From Phytophthora sp. 'mugwort' (Eukaryota > Oomycota > Peronosporomycetes > Peronosporales > Peronosporaceae), in assembly GCA_033558025.1 (NCBI GenBank), contig JAUCEF010000016.1, positions 3,286,001-3,350,000 of the forward strand: DNA of 64,000 bases, written 5' to 3'. Each line of letters opens with the position of its first letter. Within the stretch, counting starts at the first letter, position 1. The notes beneath the pieces are model-generated. The model searched no databases. It had not been told where the DNA came from and saw only the letters and a list, made by a program, of their open reading frames with translations. This document shows, in pieces, positions 21,506 through 32,015 of the stretch. The position numbers were made by a program, and so were the translations under genes.

Positions 21506-22501
21506 ATGGGGCTCGGCCCCAGCGTGAAAGAGCATGAGCGCGGCCGAATGGAAGGGCTGCGCGAGGCGGGACTGACGATACGCGAGGTCGCTGACCGTGT
21601 GGGCCGCTCGCCCACGTGCGTGTGGAACAACGTGACCAAGAATGAAGGAGAACGAGAGGTAGAGAAGCGAGGGCGTCCGCTGAGCCTGACTGATCGCGAG
21701 CTGCGCGCTGTGGTTCGAGCCGCGGCGACGGGCACATCCTCGGCGGCTACGCTCAAGGTTGACTACAACTGCTCGTGCTCGGTGCGCACAATCCAGCGCC
21801 TGCTCTCCAGCGTCGACTGGCTTGTGTACGCGAAGATGGAGAAGACACTGGACCTCACCCCGGCGCACAAGGAGGCACGGCGAACCTGGGCAAAGGAGAT
21901 GGTGACCAAGCCCAAGATCTGGGAGCGCGTCGTGTTCTCGGATGAGAAAAAGTTCAATCTCGACGGCCCCGATGGCTACAAGCACTACTGGCGCGATCTG
22001 CGCAAGGCACCGCGCACGTACGTCAATCGCCAGAATGGCGGCGGGTCAGTGATGGTCTGGGGGGCGTTCTCTTCGGCGGGTAGGTCCTCGCTGGCGATCC
22101 TGGTCGGCAAGCAGAAGTCAGAGGACTATGCCTACACCCTATCTGAGTACTTGCTGCCTTTTGCTCACCTCCATCACGGAGTCGATTTTGTGTTTCAGCA
22201 GGACAACGCTCCCATACATTCGTCGGCCATGACGCGCGAGTTCCTTGGCGAAATGGAGGTCGAGGTCATGGAGTGGCCCGCTCGCTCCCCTGACCTCAAC
22301 CCAATCGAGAATGTAGGGAACGCGTTGTCCTCTGCTGTCTACGCGAATGGCAAGCAGTATCGCTCAACATCGGACCTGACCCGCGCTGTTCTCGACGCCT
22401 GGGAGCGCCTCAGTCCATCGCTCTGTGACGCGCTCCTCACCTCGATGCCGAACCGGTGCATCGAAGTGATTGAGCGTCGCGGCGGTAAAACGCATTACTA
22501 G
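21506..22501 (+). CDS. Tc1/mariner transposase (DD34E)
   Basis: An intact frame of 331 aa from the ATG at 21506 to TAG at 22499-22501. The N-terminal half is a paired helix-turn-helix region ([20 protein letters not shown] with a second HTH near residues 65-105). The catalytic triad is visible: Asp146 in [10 protein letters not shown], Asp233 in [10 protein letters not shown] and Glu268 in [10 protein letters not shown], with 34 residues between the last two, the Tc1 DD34E spacing. The residue after ENV is Gly-Asn rather than the usual Trp-Gly. It cuts and pastes DNA at TA sites in the nucleus. Intact frame and intact inverted repeats suggest it may still be active. Confidence 0.95.
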   Translation: MGLGPSVKEHERGRMEGLREAGLTIREVADRVGRSPTCVWNNVTKNEGEREVEKRGRPLSLTDRELRAVVRAAATGTSSAATLKVDYNCSCSVRTIQRLLSSVDWLVYAKMEKTLDLTPAHKEARRTWAKEMVTKPKIWERVVFSDEKKFNLDGPDGYKHYWRDLRKAPRTYVNRQNGGGSVMVWGAFSSAGRSSLAILVGKQKSEDYAYTLSEYLLPFAHLHHGVDFVFQQDNAPIHSSAMTREFLGEMEVEVMEWPARSPDLNPIENVGNALSSAVYANGKQYRSTSDLTRAVLDAWERLSPSLCDALLTSMPNRCIEVIERRGGKTHY

Positions 22502-22505
22502 GTCC

Positions 22506-22747
22506 GACCATCATTCCAATAATATTGGATTTTGTATGTCTGCCATGTTTTTATTATTCTGACGCAGTGTCGATTGTGGTCTTTTGTATAGAAGCCCTAT
22601 CACCAACTACAAAACTCAGGTTGTTAGCCTAAACCAACGTTTTTTATTGCTAATAGCGACCTCATATCTAAACAGCAAGCCAAACGGCTCAGTGGAAGCC
22701 GAGATATCGCGCCGCAAAGTTTGTTCCTAATTTTTTGGCGCGCACTG
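22506..22747 (-). repeat. Right 242-bp terminal inverted repeat
   Basis: Inverted copy of the left repeat, ending at the outer CACTG next to the TA duplication. Confidence 0.95.
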
Positions 22748-22759
22748 TACATACGATTT

Positions 22760-23200
22760 CCTCAAAACCTTCGGCCAGGTTACGTGCCGCTGTGACACGC
22801 GCTAGAATGTTCTATCCACGGATAGTCACGATAGTACATGTACAGTAGAATCTTTAAGTCATCTGTCGAAGAATTTTGTGGGGTCGCTGAGGGGCAGGCC
22901 AATAAGCAATATCTTCTCACCAAATTATCATACTTCTATAATCTATATGCTAAGACCTGTAAGTTGATCTCGTCCGACAAGCATCGACATTGCGTTAGGC
23001 GACACATTTACTCGTGTGAATGGATGAAAATTGGTCAGAAAGTCAAGTTGAGCATCTCTTATGACAAACACCACATGCTCGTCACGTTTACCGCATCGGC
23101 TGGTGAGGATGGCTGTCGTTTGATTACATTCATCGCGTGATCAGGTGCTCGAAATCACTCTATCCCATCGACGAGAGCTTCACGTCATATTTGCCTAAAG
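22760..23200. other. Mostly featureless; one 100-codon frame
   Basis: The frame 22838-23140 (+) starts with ATG and contains CEWMKIGQKVKLSISYDKHH, but has no recognisable domain and lies just before the promoter of the second ATPase. I do not claim it as a gene. Confidence 0.3.
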
Positions 23201-23209
23201 ACCTTGGAG

Positions 23210-23225
23210 TCATTCGGCAATTTGC
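23210..23225 (+). promoter_or_regulatory. Oomycete initiator + flanking promoter element
   Basis: TCATTCGGCAATTTGC, identical over 16 nt to the element of copy 1, 65 nt upstream of the ATG at 23275. Confidence 0.75.
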
Positions 23226-23274
23226 TTCACCAAACTCGCTTTGGATTTCCAGAACTTAACGGTTGCAACCAACA

Positions 23275-26200
23275 ATGCCTCGTTCGAGTGCGATGCTCCT
23301 GTCAGCGCTAGTACTGGCTACTTTTGCGCCAATGCGAGTGACCGCTGCAGCGGCTAATCAAATGGACTTTGCTGCTTGTCCAGTCCGACACGCCCCCGAG
23401 TTTTACTGCTGCGAGTACTCGGAAGCTACCAAGGTGCTCTACACCAAGTACAAGCAGCCATCAGGAGGTGACTACGACTCATACTATGCCGACGGCTGGA
23501 GCAAACACCGTCAAGTGAACTTCCCGTTCACGATGAACCATCCACAATCGCCAACATTCGACTACGACGATCCCACCACTATCTGTCGAGTGCAGGCGGT
23601 GGTCAACAAGGAGACGGGCAGGCTCATAGAGCAGCTGCAGTGTGCCGACACCAACACGTCGCTGACTGCTGCTTCGCAAGACGACACCGTCTTTTGGACG
23701 TACAAGGACAACTGGCGTAACAACAACGCTTCATTTCCTCTGGGTGCGAACTGCTACAGCCTCATGCTGCGGGACGGCACAGTCGATATGGATCTGAAGA
23801 CTGCGTGTATGTCTGATTTTACTTTTATGATGCCTGCAGTCAGGTTCACCACTTTTATGGAGGCGCCGTTGGTTAGCATTTATCTCCTGTACTGGTCATT
23901 CTTCGCATTGCTGGGAGTCTGGGAGGTCCACAAACAGTATCACCTGAGAGACAAGCAGTTAACGAACGGTTTCGATCAGAAATTGCTGGCGACGTACCAG
24001 ACCGCTACGAAGGTTCCGGCGGTTGAGACCTATGGCCGTCGTACAAGTATTCGTGCCTCAGACGTGCAAATACAAGCAGCAGCCAATGAGGACATTCTGC
24101 AGACGGGCTTCTCCAATTCATTGTTCGGTTCGTTCGTGTCAGTCTGCTTGGTAGTCGCATCGCTTGGGCTGAATGCACTACTCATCGTGGTTATCCTCGA
24201 CTTCTACCGCAACTTCGACCCACCGCTGTTCGACATAAGGGAGGACAGCACGGCAACCTTCTTCGTGCTCTGGGTTTTTACGCTGGTCTGGTTCGTGACC
24301 ATCATGGCTCTGAAAGACCGCATCTTCAACTTCTTTCGGCTGCGGATGCCACTCGACAAGTGCGAGTTCGTCTACATGATCAAGCGCGATGATACCGACG
24401 TGCTACTCACAGACCGATCGGGTGTGTCTGCACTCGTGGCAAAGCTTGAGAAATTCTTCGCGCCGAAGGGTAAGATCAGTGGCTACCGCATAACGGTGCC
24501 CGTCGTTAAGATAGACGGTCTGCGCGTCGTGGAGTTCCAGCACCTGCGGTATGTGTATGATGAAGCAGAGAGGCGTTTTGTGCCTGGTGCTGTCGCCCTC
24601 GGACGCACGTATGATGATATTCACCACGATGTCAGCGGTCTGTCCGACACCGAGGCCACCCACCGCATCAACACGGTTGGCCCCAACTCAGTCGGTGTCG
24701 AAATGCCGCCGCTCCTGGTGTCTATAGCTCACGAATTCCTTACGGTCTTCTACATCTACCAGACCATGTGCTACTACGTTTGGTACTATTTCACGTATTG
24801 GAACATGGGCATCGTCATGACGGTCGTGGTGTTGGGAGCTGCCGTGGTGAACATCTACACGAAGCGTCAGATCCAGTCTTCAATTGTCAAGATGACTCGC
24901 TACCGCACGGACGTGACTGTGTTCCGTGGAGGTGAATGGCGGGTACTGTCTTCGCCCGATCTGGCTCCTGGCGATCTCGTGAAGGTTTCTGAGAACTGGG
25001 TGGTGCCATGCGATATGGCCATTGTGAAGGGCACAACGGTATGTGACGAATCAATGTTGACCGGTGAGTCAATGCCCGTGCAGAAGTTCCCAATTCCGGA
25101 GCGCAGCTCGGAGGTGTATGACCCTAAGAAGGGCAGCAAGAAGCACACACTGTTTGCAGGTACTCGCGTTCTGTCTTCGGGTCGTAATGAAGAAATCTTG
25201 GCGATCGTGCAGACAACCGGCGCCCACACGACCAAGGGTCAATTAATCCAATCGATCCTGTTCCCGATCCCGATGCGCTTCAAGTACAACGAGCACCTGA
25301 AGGTGCTGATCGCGCTGCTGTTCGTTTACACCTTGATCGTGTCCATTATCGCCACTTACTTCATCATGGCCAACCGCACGATTGTCAACCGATATGCAAC
25401 CTTCTTCTCTTCAGTATTCATGCTAACTGCGGTAGTCAGCCCGTTGTTGCCTGTGGTCATCACCGTTGGTCAGGTAAACGCCTCGAAGCGTTTGAAAAAG
25501 CACGGCATCTTCTCACTCAATGTCCAGCGTATTACTCTCGCCGGCAAGGTGCGCATCTTCTGCTTCGACAAGACCGGCACACTTACCAAGCAGGGTCTCG
25601 ATTTCCTGGGTGTCCAACCTGTGAAGAACAGACTGTTCACTCCGATTGTCAATGATGCCAAAGACGCACCGTCGTCCGAAGAACTGCTGTACGCGCTGAC
25701 GACGTGCCACTCGGTCAGATCACTTGAAGACCGCCTTGTGGGTAATGAAGTGGAGGTGCGCATGTTCACGGCCACGGGCTGGGAACTGGTCGAGAAGGAG
25801 GGCGAGCAGCCGTGCGTGAAGTCGAAGGTGGACCTCGGGCTCGAACTCGAGTTTGTCAAGCGCTACGACTTCGACCACCACCGCATGTCCATGAGCGTTG
25901 TGGTACGCAACCGTAAGAGCGGCAAATACTACGTGTTCTGCAAGGGCTCGTACGAGCGCATGGAGCAGCTGAGCTCGTCTGATAGCGTGCCGAGAGACTA
26001 CAAGAGCGTGGCCGACCGCCTCGCCAAGGACGGGTGCTACGTGCTGGGTCTGTCGTACCGCGAGCTGCCGAGCGACTGGACGCACGAGCAGGTGGTCAAG
26101 TTCGCCAACAACCGCGACGCCGTGGACGAGAGTCTGTCGCTGCTGGGTCTCATCCTGTTCCGCAACGAACTGAAGGACGACACAGCCGACGCCATCGAGA

Positions 26201-27486
26201 AGCTTAAGGCCGGCGACATCCGCACTGTGATGATCACGGGCGACAACGCCATGTGCGGCTGCTACATTGCGCGCCAGAGCGGAATGGTGTCGTCGACTTC
26301 GCGTGTGATCCTGGGTGAGATGGTGTCGACGACGACGGTGAAAAAGCTGGTGTGGCGCGACGTGGACTCGGAGGAGGAGTACGACTTACCTGCTGTGAAG
26401 CACCTGGTCGAGCAGGGCGAGGACGTGGAGCTGGCCGTGACGGGTGTGGCATTCGATTACCTGGTGTCCATGGGCGAGATCAAGGGGTTGCTGCTAAATA
26501 TCCGTATTTTCAGCCGCATGACACCTGACGGCAAGGTGGAGTGTGTGAAGCTGCACATGGAGACGGGTGCGGTGACTGGTATGTGCGGTGACGGTGGCAA
26601 CGACTGTGGCGCTTTGCGTTTCGCGCACGCTGGCGTGGCTCTCAGTGACGCTGAAGCTTCCGTTGTGTCGCCATTCACGAGCAAGTCCAAGACGATCCAG
26701 TCGGTGGTGGATCTGTGCCGTGAGGGCCGGTGTAGTTTGACCACATCCTTCGCGTCCGTGAAATTCCTTATCGTGTATGGCCTTGTCGGCTCGGTGATGT
26801 GGGGCTTCCAGTCCTATCACACCGTGGTCGTATCACAATGGTGCTGGATCCTGACCGACGGGTTGTCGATGCTGGGTTGCTCGTATGCCATGACGCGGTC
26901 GAAGCCACTCAAGGACTTGAAGCCTGTTCGGCCGACGTCAAGTCTAATCGGACCCACCACACTCGTGTCAATGTTCGGTCAACAGGCTATCAACGTTATT
27001 TTTCTGTGCTGCAGTGTCCACATGATAACCAGCGAGGTCTGGTACTGCCCGTTCTCGCCCGAGAATATCGATGCGGCTAAGTGGTGGATCATGTCGGACA
27101 ACCATTTGGCGACTTTGTTCTTTTTCACGATCATCTTCCAACAGCATACGGCCGTCTGGGTCTTCAGCTTCGGGTCGCGCTATCGCCAGCCTATTTGGAA
27201 GAACTGTATGTTAATGGGGTTCATCACAATGCTGGCGACGCTAGATCTTTACCTGCTTCTTGGCGAACCAAGCGTTGTCACCGAGCAGTTCCGCATCTCG
27301 AGTAGCACCAACGTCGTGGGGCTACCGGACATCCCCATGCCCTTCAGCTTCCGCCTCAAGTATTTCGGCGTCGTATTGGGCAATTTTTTCACAAGCATCT
27401 TCTTTCAGCATTTCGTGGTGCTCGGCCCTGTGCGCTCGTATTTTCAGAAGAAATACCACACGGACTCGATCCCCATGAGAAAGTAG
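23275..27486 (+). CDS. P5-type P-type ATPase, copy 2
   Basis: The uninterrupted frame encodes 1403 aa from the ATG at 23275; an in-frame TTG 12 nt upstream is unlikely to be the start. It has the same architecture as copy 1: signal peptide, Cys-rich lumenal or extracellular domain with the same seven cysteines (AACPV, YCCEY, TICRV, LQCAD, ANCYS, TACMS), membrane segments, LTGES, SPLLPVV, DKTGTLT with Asp765, TGDN and GDGGND. The N-terminal domain, the membrane spans around M4 and the C-terminal spans differ clearly from copy 1. Residues about 510-670 are very similar and 746-1149 are practically identical. This mosaic suggests the two pumps keep a common catalytic engine while the membrane and lumenal parts, which set substrate or partner, diverge. 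No inactivating change is seen. Confidence 0.93.
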   Translation: MPRSSAMLLSALVLATFAPMRVTAAAANQMDFAACPVRHAPEFYCCEYSEATKVLYTKYKQPSGGDYDSYYADGWSKHRQVNFPFTMNHPQSPTFDYDDPTTICRVQAVVNKETGRLIEQLQCADTNTSLTAASQDDTVFWTYKDNWRNNNASFPLGANCYSLMLRDGTVDMDLKTACMSDFTFMMPAVRFTTFMEAPLVSIYLLYWSFFALLGVWEVHKQYHLRDKQLTNGFDQKLLATYQTATKVPAVETYGRRTSIRASDVQIQAAANEDILQTGFSNSLFGSFVSVCLVVASLGLNALLIVVILDFYRNFDPPLFDIREDSTATFFVLWVFTLVWFVTIMALKDRIFNFFRLRMPLDKCEFVYMIKRDDTDVLLTDRSGVSALVAKLEKFFAPKGKISGYRITVPVVKIDGLRVVEFQHLRYVYDEAERRFVPGAVALGRTYDDIHHDVSGLSDTEATHRINTVGPNSVGVEMPPLLVSIAHEFLTVFYIYQTMCYYVWYYFTYWNMGIVMTVVVLGAAVVNIYTKRQIQSSIVKMTRYRTDVTVFRGGEWRVLSSPDLAPGDLVKVSENWVVPCDMAIVKGTTVCDESMLTGESMPVQKFPIPERSSEVYDPKKGSKKHTLFAGTRVLSSGRNEEILAIVQTTGAHTTKGQLIQSILFPIPMRFKYNEHLKVLIALLFVYTLIVSIIATYFIMANRTIVNRYATFFSSVFMLTAVVSPLLPVVITVGQVNASKRLKKHGIFSLNVQRITLAGKVRIFCFDKTGTLTKQGLDFLGVQPVKNRLFTPIVNDAKDAPSSEELLYALTTCHSVRSLEDRLVGNEVEVRMFTATGWELVEKEGEQPCVKSKVDLGLELEFVKRYDFDHHRMSMSVVVRNRKSGKYYVFCKGSYERMEQLSSSDSVPRDYKSVADRLAKDGCYVLGLSYRELPSDWTHEQVVKFANNRDAVDESLSLLGLILFRNELKDDTADAIEKLKAGDIRTVMITGDNAMCGCYIARQSGMVSSTSRVILGEMVSTTTVKKLVWRDVDSEEEYDLPAVKHLVEQGEDVELAVTGVAFDYLVSMGEIKGLLLNIRIFSRMTPDGKVECVKLHMETGAVTGMCGDGGNDCGALRFAHAGVALSDAEASVVSPFTSKSKTIQSVVDLCREGRCSLTTSFASVKFLIVYGLVGSVMWGFQSYHTVVVSQWCWILTDGLSMLGCSYAMTRSKPLKDLKPVRPTSSLIGPTTLVSMFGQQAINVIFLCCSVHMITSEVWYCPFSPENIDAAKWWIMSDNHLATLFFFTIIFQQHTAVWVFSFGSRYRQPIWKNCMLMGFITMLATLDLYLLLGEPSVVTEQFRISSSTNVVGLPDIPMPFSFRLKYFGVVLGNFFTSIFFQHFVVLGPVRSYFQKKYHTDSIPMRK
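25510..26720 (+). other. Near-identical tract shared with copy 1
   Basis: Partner of 10234-11444. Offset is constant at 15276, so there are no indels within the tract. Confidence 0.85.
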
Positions 27487-27890
27487 ACAAAGCTCACGTT
27501 TTGTGGCTTTTTTTAGTGCAAACCTCTATGTTATCATTGTAAAAAAACTGTTCCAAATTAATAGTAAACAGCGGTCGTTTTCATTTCAAGTGCGAAGCTA
27601 GACATTGATGTCTTACAAAATAAATAGGAGCTGTTCACTCGAAAACAACCACCGCTGGTGGCTCGCTGTTGCGCGCGGATAGCTTTCGGCCTGAAGCAGA
27701 CAGCGCCAATAAAGTTTGGAAGTGGATAAAGTTACACAATGAGCGCGCGTAAGAAATGCGTAAGATAAAAAACGTCGTGAAATAAATCCCGACAAATCAG
27801 TCAGCAGCAAATGCCAGAAAACACCCCTCCGCCATTCCCCCCCCTCCCGATGAATATGAGTCTTTCATTTCGAAACAGACGCGAAAACTA
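27487..27890. other. 3' flank, no gene seen
   Basis: Contains AATAAA-like sites near 27618 and 27707. A TCATTT initiator-like sequence lies at about 27867, before the ATG of the following MULE remnant. Confidence 0.35.
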
Positions 27891-27892
27891 GC

Positions 27893-28860
27893 ATGGCGAG
27901 CATCGCGTCGCTTTTTCCGAGTCCGATAACAAGCCGGCTGAAGCCCAATCGCCAGAGGAACACATCCCTACACCGGTCTCTTGCTCTCACCTGCGATAAG
28001 GAGGAGACTTTTGACAGCTGTGAGGCGTTTTTCACGCATGTTTATGCGTATCAAAAGGAAACTCGCCAGATCTTCTAAATGCGAACCTCGACCAGCTCGA
28101 CACCTAGGGACGCAGATCTCAAATAGCGTGGCAAGTCCGCCCCTCAAACTGTGATCTCCGAATCGTTCGGCAAGTACTACCAAAAACTGGTATGTAAAGA
28201 CAGTTGGACGCGACCCAGTCGGTGGTAGGGCAAGCGGCATAACTACTTCGTGAAATCGACAGAATGTGAATCGCGGATGACGGTAACGGTGGTGTGGGAT
28301 GCTTCTAGGGTCTTTCACGTAAAGGTTACACAGCAACACACCGAGCACAATCACACGCTAGATTCGGGATCGTATGGGAGGTATCCCACCAACCGTCGTG
28401 TTAAAGTCCAAGCTGCCGGGGCTAAGAAGAAGTTGATATTGCAGTTTCTGAGGAAGAGGACAGGTACGCTACCCGACTTAATGTTACTTTGTTAGCTGTG
28501 CTTCTAATCTATGCTATCTAGGCAAACATGTTACTTTGCGCGACGTGCACAATCTGGTTGCGAATCTGAAAGCCAGCTCGACTCGGATCAACAACTGTCG
28601 AATCAACACTGGAAGCAGGACTCCGCGATTTCTGCTCTCGTAAGTGTAACCCAGCGATGATCTACGTAGACGATAACAAGTTGCCGCGGACAATTACTTT
28701 CCAGACCCACCAGCTGCGTCGCTTCTTTGAGGCTTTCCCCCAAGTGTTGATGATGGATGCTACGTACAACACGAACGACGCTCGGTACAAGCTCTTTAGC
28801 TTCATGATCATGACGTCTTTGGCCATGTACGTACTTGTTGTGTGTCACTTGTGTGTCTCT
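27893..28860 (+). pseudogene. Mutator-like (MULE) transposase, N-terminal part, broken
   Basis: From the ATG at 27893 the frame gives TFDSCEAFFTHVYAYQKETR, then a stop at 28076. Another frame shows VKSTECESRMTVTVVWDASR, HVKVTQQHTEHNHTLDSGSY and AGAKKKLILQFLRKRT, the FAR1/WRKY-GCM1-like N-terminal zinc-finger region of MULE transposases. An intron (28464-28521, GTACGC...ATCTAG) precedes GKHVTLRDVHNLVANLKASS. Near 28657 comes IYVDDNKLPRTITFQTHQLR and FPQVLMMDATYNTNDARYKL, which holds the first catalytic aspartate of the MULE DDE domain. The rest of the catalytic domain is missing. Stops and frame changes inactivate it. Confidence 0.8.
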
Positions 28861-28914
28861 TTGTAAATATACTGATTTTCAATGTGTTGCTGCCGATTCA
28901 CATAAAAAACACTG

Positions 28915-29216
28915 GTGTGGTCCGTCTTCGACTTCAAGTCCACGCCGAAAACGACAACAGTTTTCGACCCTCAACAGAAGTGAAGCAGTTCGACAGATGT
29001 GAAGATATTGTCAAGGAACTTTTTCCAGAGATGGCAGCCATCATGGATTTGAAACGAGAAGTGCATTTGAAGCAGGCAGACGGATACAGCTGCAGACCAC
29101 TAGTTCTTCTTTTTTTCGAGTGCCCAGTGCGCGATATCGCTGTGCCGAAGGATCCATCAAAGGCGCTGATGAGGTGTTTCAGGTTGAGGTACCTTTTGAA
29201 TCCCCTTCATGTTTAA
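28915..29216 (+). pseudogene. Ulp1/C48-like peptidase C-terminal fragment
   Basis: The frame reads TEVKQFDRCEDIVKELFPEM and then HLKQADGYSCRPLVLLFFEC. The pattern Q-x-DGYSC-G is the active-site Cys region of Ulp1-type SUMO/ubiquitin-like proteases; here the Cys is kept but the following Gly is Arg. MULEs that carry Ulp1 domains are known in several lineages, and this piece directly follows a MULE fragment, so I infer one composite element. Only the C-terminal third is visible. Confidence 0.45.
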
Positions 29217-29439
29217 GGAAGAAGACATCATTTGTACTGGTTCTCATGTTTAATGTACTGTAGTATGGTAACTATATGTTTTCTGCTGCATGTTAGCATC
29301 TCTGGTCCTGGTGGCGACCTATGATATAGCCGTAGCGGTCCAGCGTCATGCCGACGTTCTCACCAAACAGCAGATGCTGCCAACATACATACTGGTTGCA
29401 TCGTCACCGTACAGTATCAGTGCGTTATTGTCAACCACG

Positions 29440-30430
29440 CGTCTTCTCTTCGTCCTACATGCCCGCAGATTTCACCCTCCGCCGCCAGCTCTGCGACTAC
29501 AGCAAGCACCAAGCACATAATGGAATAAGGAAGCTAAGGTGTTCAACATGGATGAGTCAGCCTTTGACACAAACACGGACAGCAAGCGTACCGTTGCCGT
29601 TCGTGGCTCTCGCAATGTGGCATCCGGATCTGTCTACTAGCTTCCACCTTACAATCGTCGCGTGTGGCAGCGCAGATGGCTTCACCGTGCCATCGCTATT
29701 CATCTTACCGGGCGTTACATTGAAGTTGGATATCCTCGGTGGATACGATATTGACGGGGCTACAATTACGACTACCGGCTCTGGTTTTATAAACACGACA
29801 CTGTTCGTGTCGTGGCTGCAGATCTTTGCTGCAAGTGTGCCTTGGCCTATCACGCGTCCTCTGCTGCTGCTTGTTGATGGCTGCTCATCGCACTATTCGC
29901 CAGAGGTGCTGGAAGAAGCTAAGCGAGTTGGAGTATTGCTCGTGCTGTTCCCTGCGAACGCAACTCATTTGCTGCAGCCTTTGGATGTAGTTGCTTAAGT
30001 ACATTCAAGGCTTGCCTGAAGCATTAGGCTGACATCTACATGGGGCTCCGGGGGCTGCTCGCTCAGCAAAGAGCAAGCCATCACTATGGCATCCACAGCG
30101 TGGAAGGCTAGCAACCTTCAGACTAATATCAAGGCCGGTTTTCATAGTTGCGGCTTGTTTCCGCTGATCAAGCTAAAGATGGCGGAGCGTCTCGATGCGT
30201 TCGTGCGTAATGGCACCCACTAGATACACAGCTGGTGTCTTGGCTATAGACAAAGGATACTGTGGAAGAGGAGGTGGTCGTGCTCCCACCACCCCGGAAG
30301 CACAACCGTGGAAAGAAGACGGTCACTGTTGGAGGGAACAACTATTAACAAGTCAAGTGCTGGAGGAAATGCCAAAGTGAAGCCTCCTCGCGCTCAGAAG
30401 AAAAAGAGCAGCGGCAACCGGAGCGCATTG
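29440..30430 (+). pseudogene. Tigger/pogo-like DDE_1 transposase, broken
   Basis: The frame 29348-29998 contains VRYCQPRVFSSSYMPADF (end of the Tc5-type HTH). Adjacent frames read FNMDESAFDTNTDSKRTVAV and GSRNVASGSVYSSFHLTIVA, then LLLLVDGCSSHYSPEVLEEA and FPANATHLLQPLDV, the three catalytic aspartates of the DDE_1 family. After the stop at 29996-29998, other frames give SKEQAITMASTAWKASNLQT and KAGFHSCGLFPLI, the usual C-terminal region, then a Lys-rich tail ending near 30430. Frameshifts near 29570 and 30000-30080 and stops show it is dead. Confidence 0.8.
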
Positions 30431-30900
30431 TGATGGAGGCGGTGGAGTAATGCCTCTACAAATGAATAAACCCAGGTAACTCATATACATTTTGATTATG
30501 CCACAACTATAGGTTTTATGTTTATGCTTAAAGAGCCACTCTCTGGAGTTGTGGAGTATTCAAAAGTCAAGTGAATATCAAGCAAGAAACTGGTTCAGCT
30601 CTCCATCATGACAGCAGACAACAACAACCCGTTACAGTATAATAGCGACGAGGCTAAGCTTCTATTCACTGTCAAAAACCATGGAGATTTTTTTATGGCC
30701 TCTACCTCGCATCATTTATATCAAAATCGGACCGTGAGTGCTTCAAAACAAAACAAAATTTGAGGGTGCGATCGATGAGCAAGAGACTGGCAGATTTCCT
30801 TTTTTTAACTACCGACAACGACACCAAGTTCGAGGTGAGATGCAGCTTATTGGCAAAATCAGTCCTTATCAGGTATGTGTCGTTAACCTTTGAAATTTAA
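30431..30900. other. No gene seen
   Basis: AT-rich spacer between two transposase remnants. Nothing gene-like was found. Confidence 0.4.
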
Positions 30901-32015
30901 TCTTGACAGGTCAAGCCCAGCGAGCGTGGGAAGAAGCGAGCGTACGCTCCTGATGAGATCGACCCAATATTTTACGACTATATCAACATCTAGAACAAGT
31001 AGTCGGTAAGAAGCGGCACATTCTGGCCGACACAGCAGGAATTGCGTCGTTCTGAGCCACATATATTGAAAAGAAGCTTGCAATCGGCGTTCTACGCGCA
31101 AAGGTAAGTTTAATCCACAGAAGACGGAGGTGTTTTTAGACGAGTCGTTTTGCACGAGAATCACGTTGCAAGGAAAACGTGGCTTCTCGACGACAAGGTC
31201 CACTACAATAACAGCGGAAAAGGACCGCGGCAAGTCGGGATTCGTTTATCACAAGACTAACATATTTTTTATTAACTGTGATGTAAATCTTTTATCACAA
31301 GACTAATGCATTTTTTATTAACTATGCTGCAAAATAATTTGAGCATGTATTATTGCCGCAGGGTACATTTCATGCAGAGGAGGGCGCATCGAAGATGGCT
31401 ATGTAGACAGATCTATACAGTGCTGGAATGCAACACACAAACGAAAAATGTGTGAAGAAGACGACTATCACGGGAATTTCAATACGGAACAATTTGTTTT
31501 TGTTTGAGCGCCAGTTTGAGACGCTTTGCATAACCCTGCAGGCACAACATGGGCCCTGTGTGATTCGTATGGACGGGCTTCTTATCATAAGAATCAGATC
31601 AACAAAAGCCCAACGATGAAGTGAAAGCGCGATGTGATGCCTGTTTGGCTCGCTGGAAAATGTATGAAGCAAAAACGGGGCTATTTGAACTATTTTAACG
31701 GCCTTTGTGTGTTATCATAGGGGTTGAATTCAGTTAAGCGAAACGAAAGCCAAGTTAATGGAGCGCTCCACTCCATTGAAAGAGAAACCTGTTTATCAAG
31801 CTCAGAGGATTGCTGCAAAATACGAATACTACTACTTGCTCTTCACGTCGCCGTACTACCCCCAACTCCAACCAATCCGTTTGATCTGGGCTATGGTAAA
31901 AGGAAGGGTTGCGCGTGATCCGTCGAAGAATGCGAATGACGCAGTAGACAAGGTGCTTGCAGGACTGCATGCAATCAAACCAAATGAGTGGGTAAATGTG
32001 TGCAGGCATGTATAA
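30900..32015 (+). pseudogene. IS630/Tc1-type (DDE_3) transposase, broken
   Basis: Fragments in order: GKKRAYAPDEIDPIFYDYI near 30930; VFLDESF near 31135, then after a +1 shift LHENHVARKTWLLDDKVHYN and SGKGPRQVGI near 31150-31240, which matches the first catalytic Asp region (DESY...NHV..RTW) of DDE_3 transposases; FETLCITLQAQHGPCVIRMD near 31530; and TSPYYPQLQPIRLIWAMVKG near 31850, the third catalytic region. In the last block the usual catalytic Glu (QPIE) is Arg. Several stops and shifts are present. AT-rich duplicated text at 31240-31325 suggests small internal duplications. Confidence 0.7.

Larger units (their letters stand above)
21223..22747 (+). mobile_element. Tc1/mariner transposon, complete, long TIRs
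   Basis: A 1525-bp element is bounded by CAGTGCGCGCC and GGCGCGCACTG and flanked on both sides by TA (21221-21222 and 22748-22749), the target duplication of this superfamily. Both ends are 242-bp inverted repeats that differ at one base. A single intact transposase frame fills the middle. Near-identity of the ends and the open frame point to a recent insertion. Confidence 0.95.
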
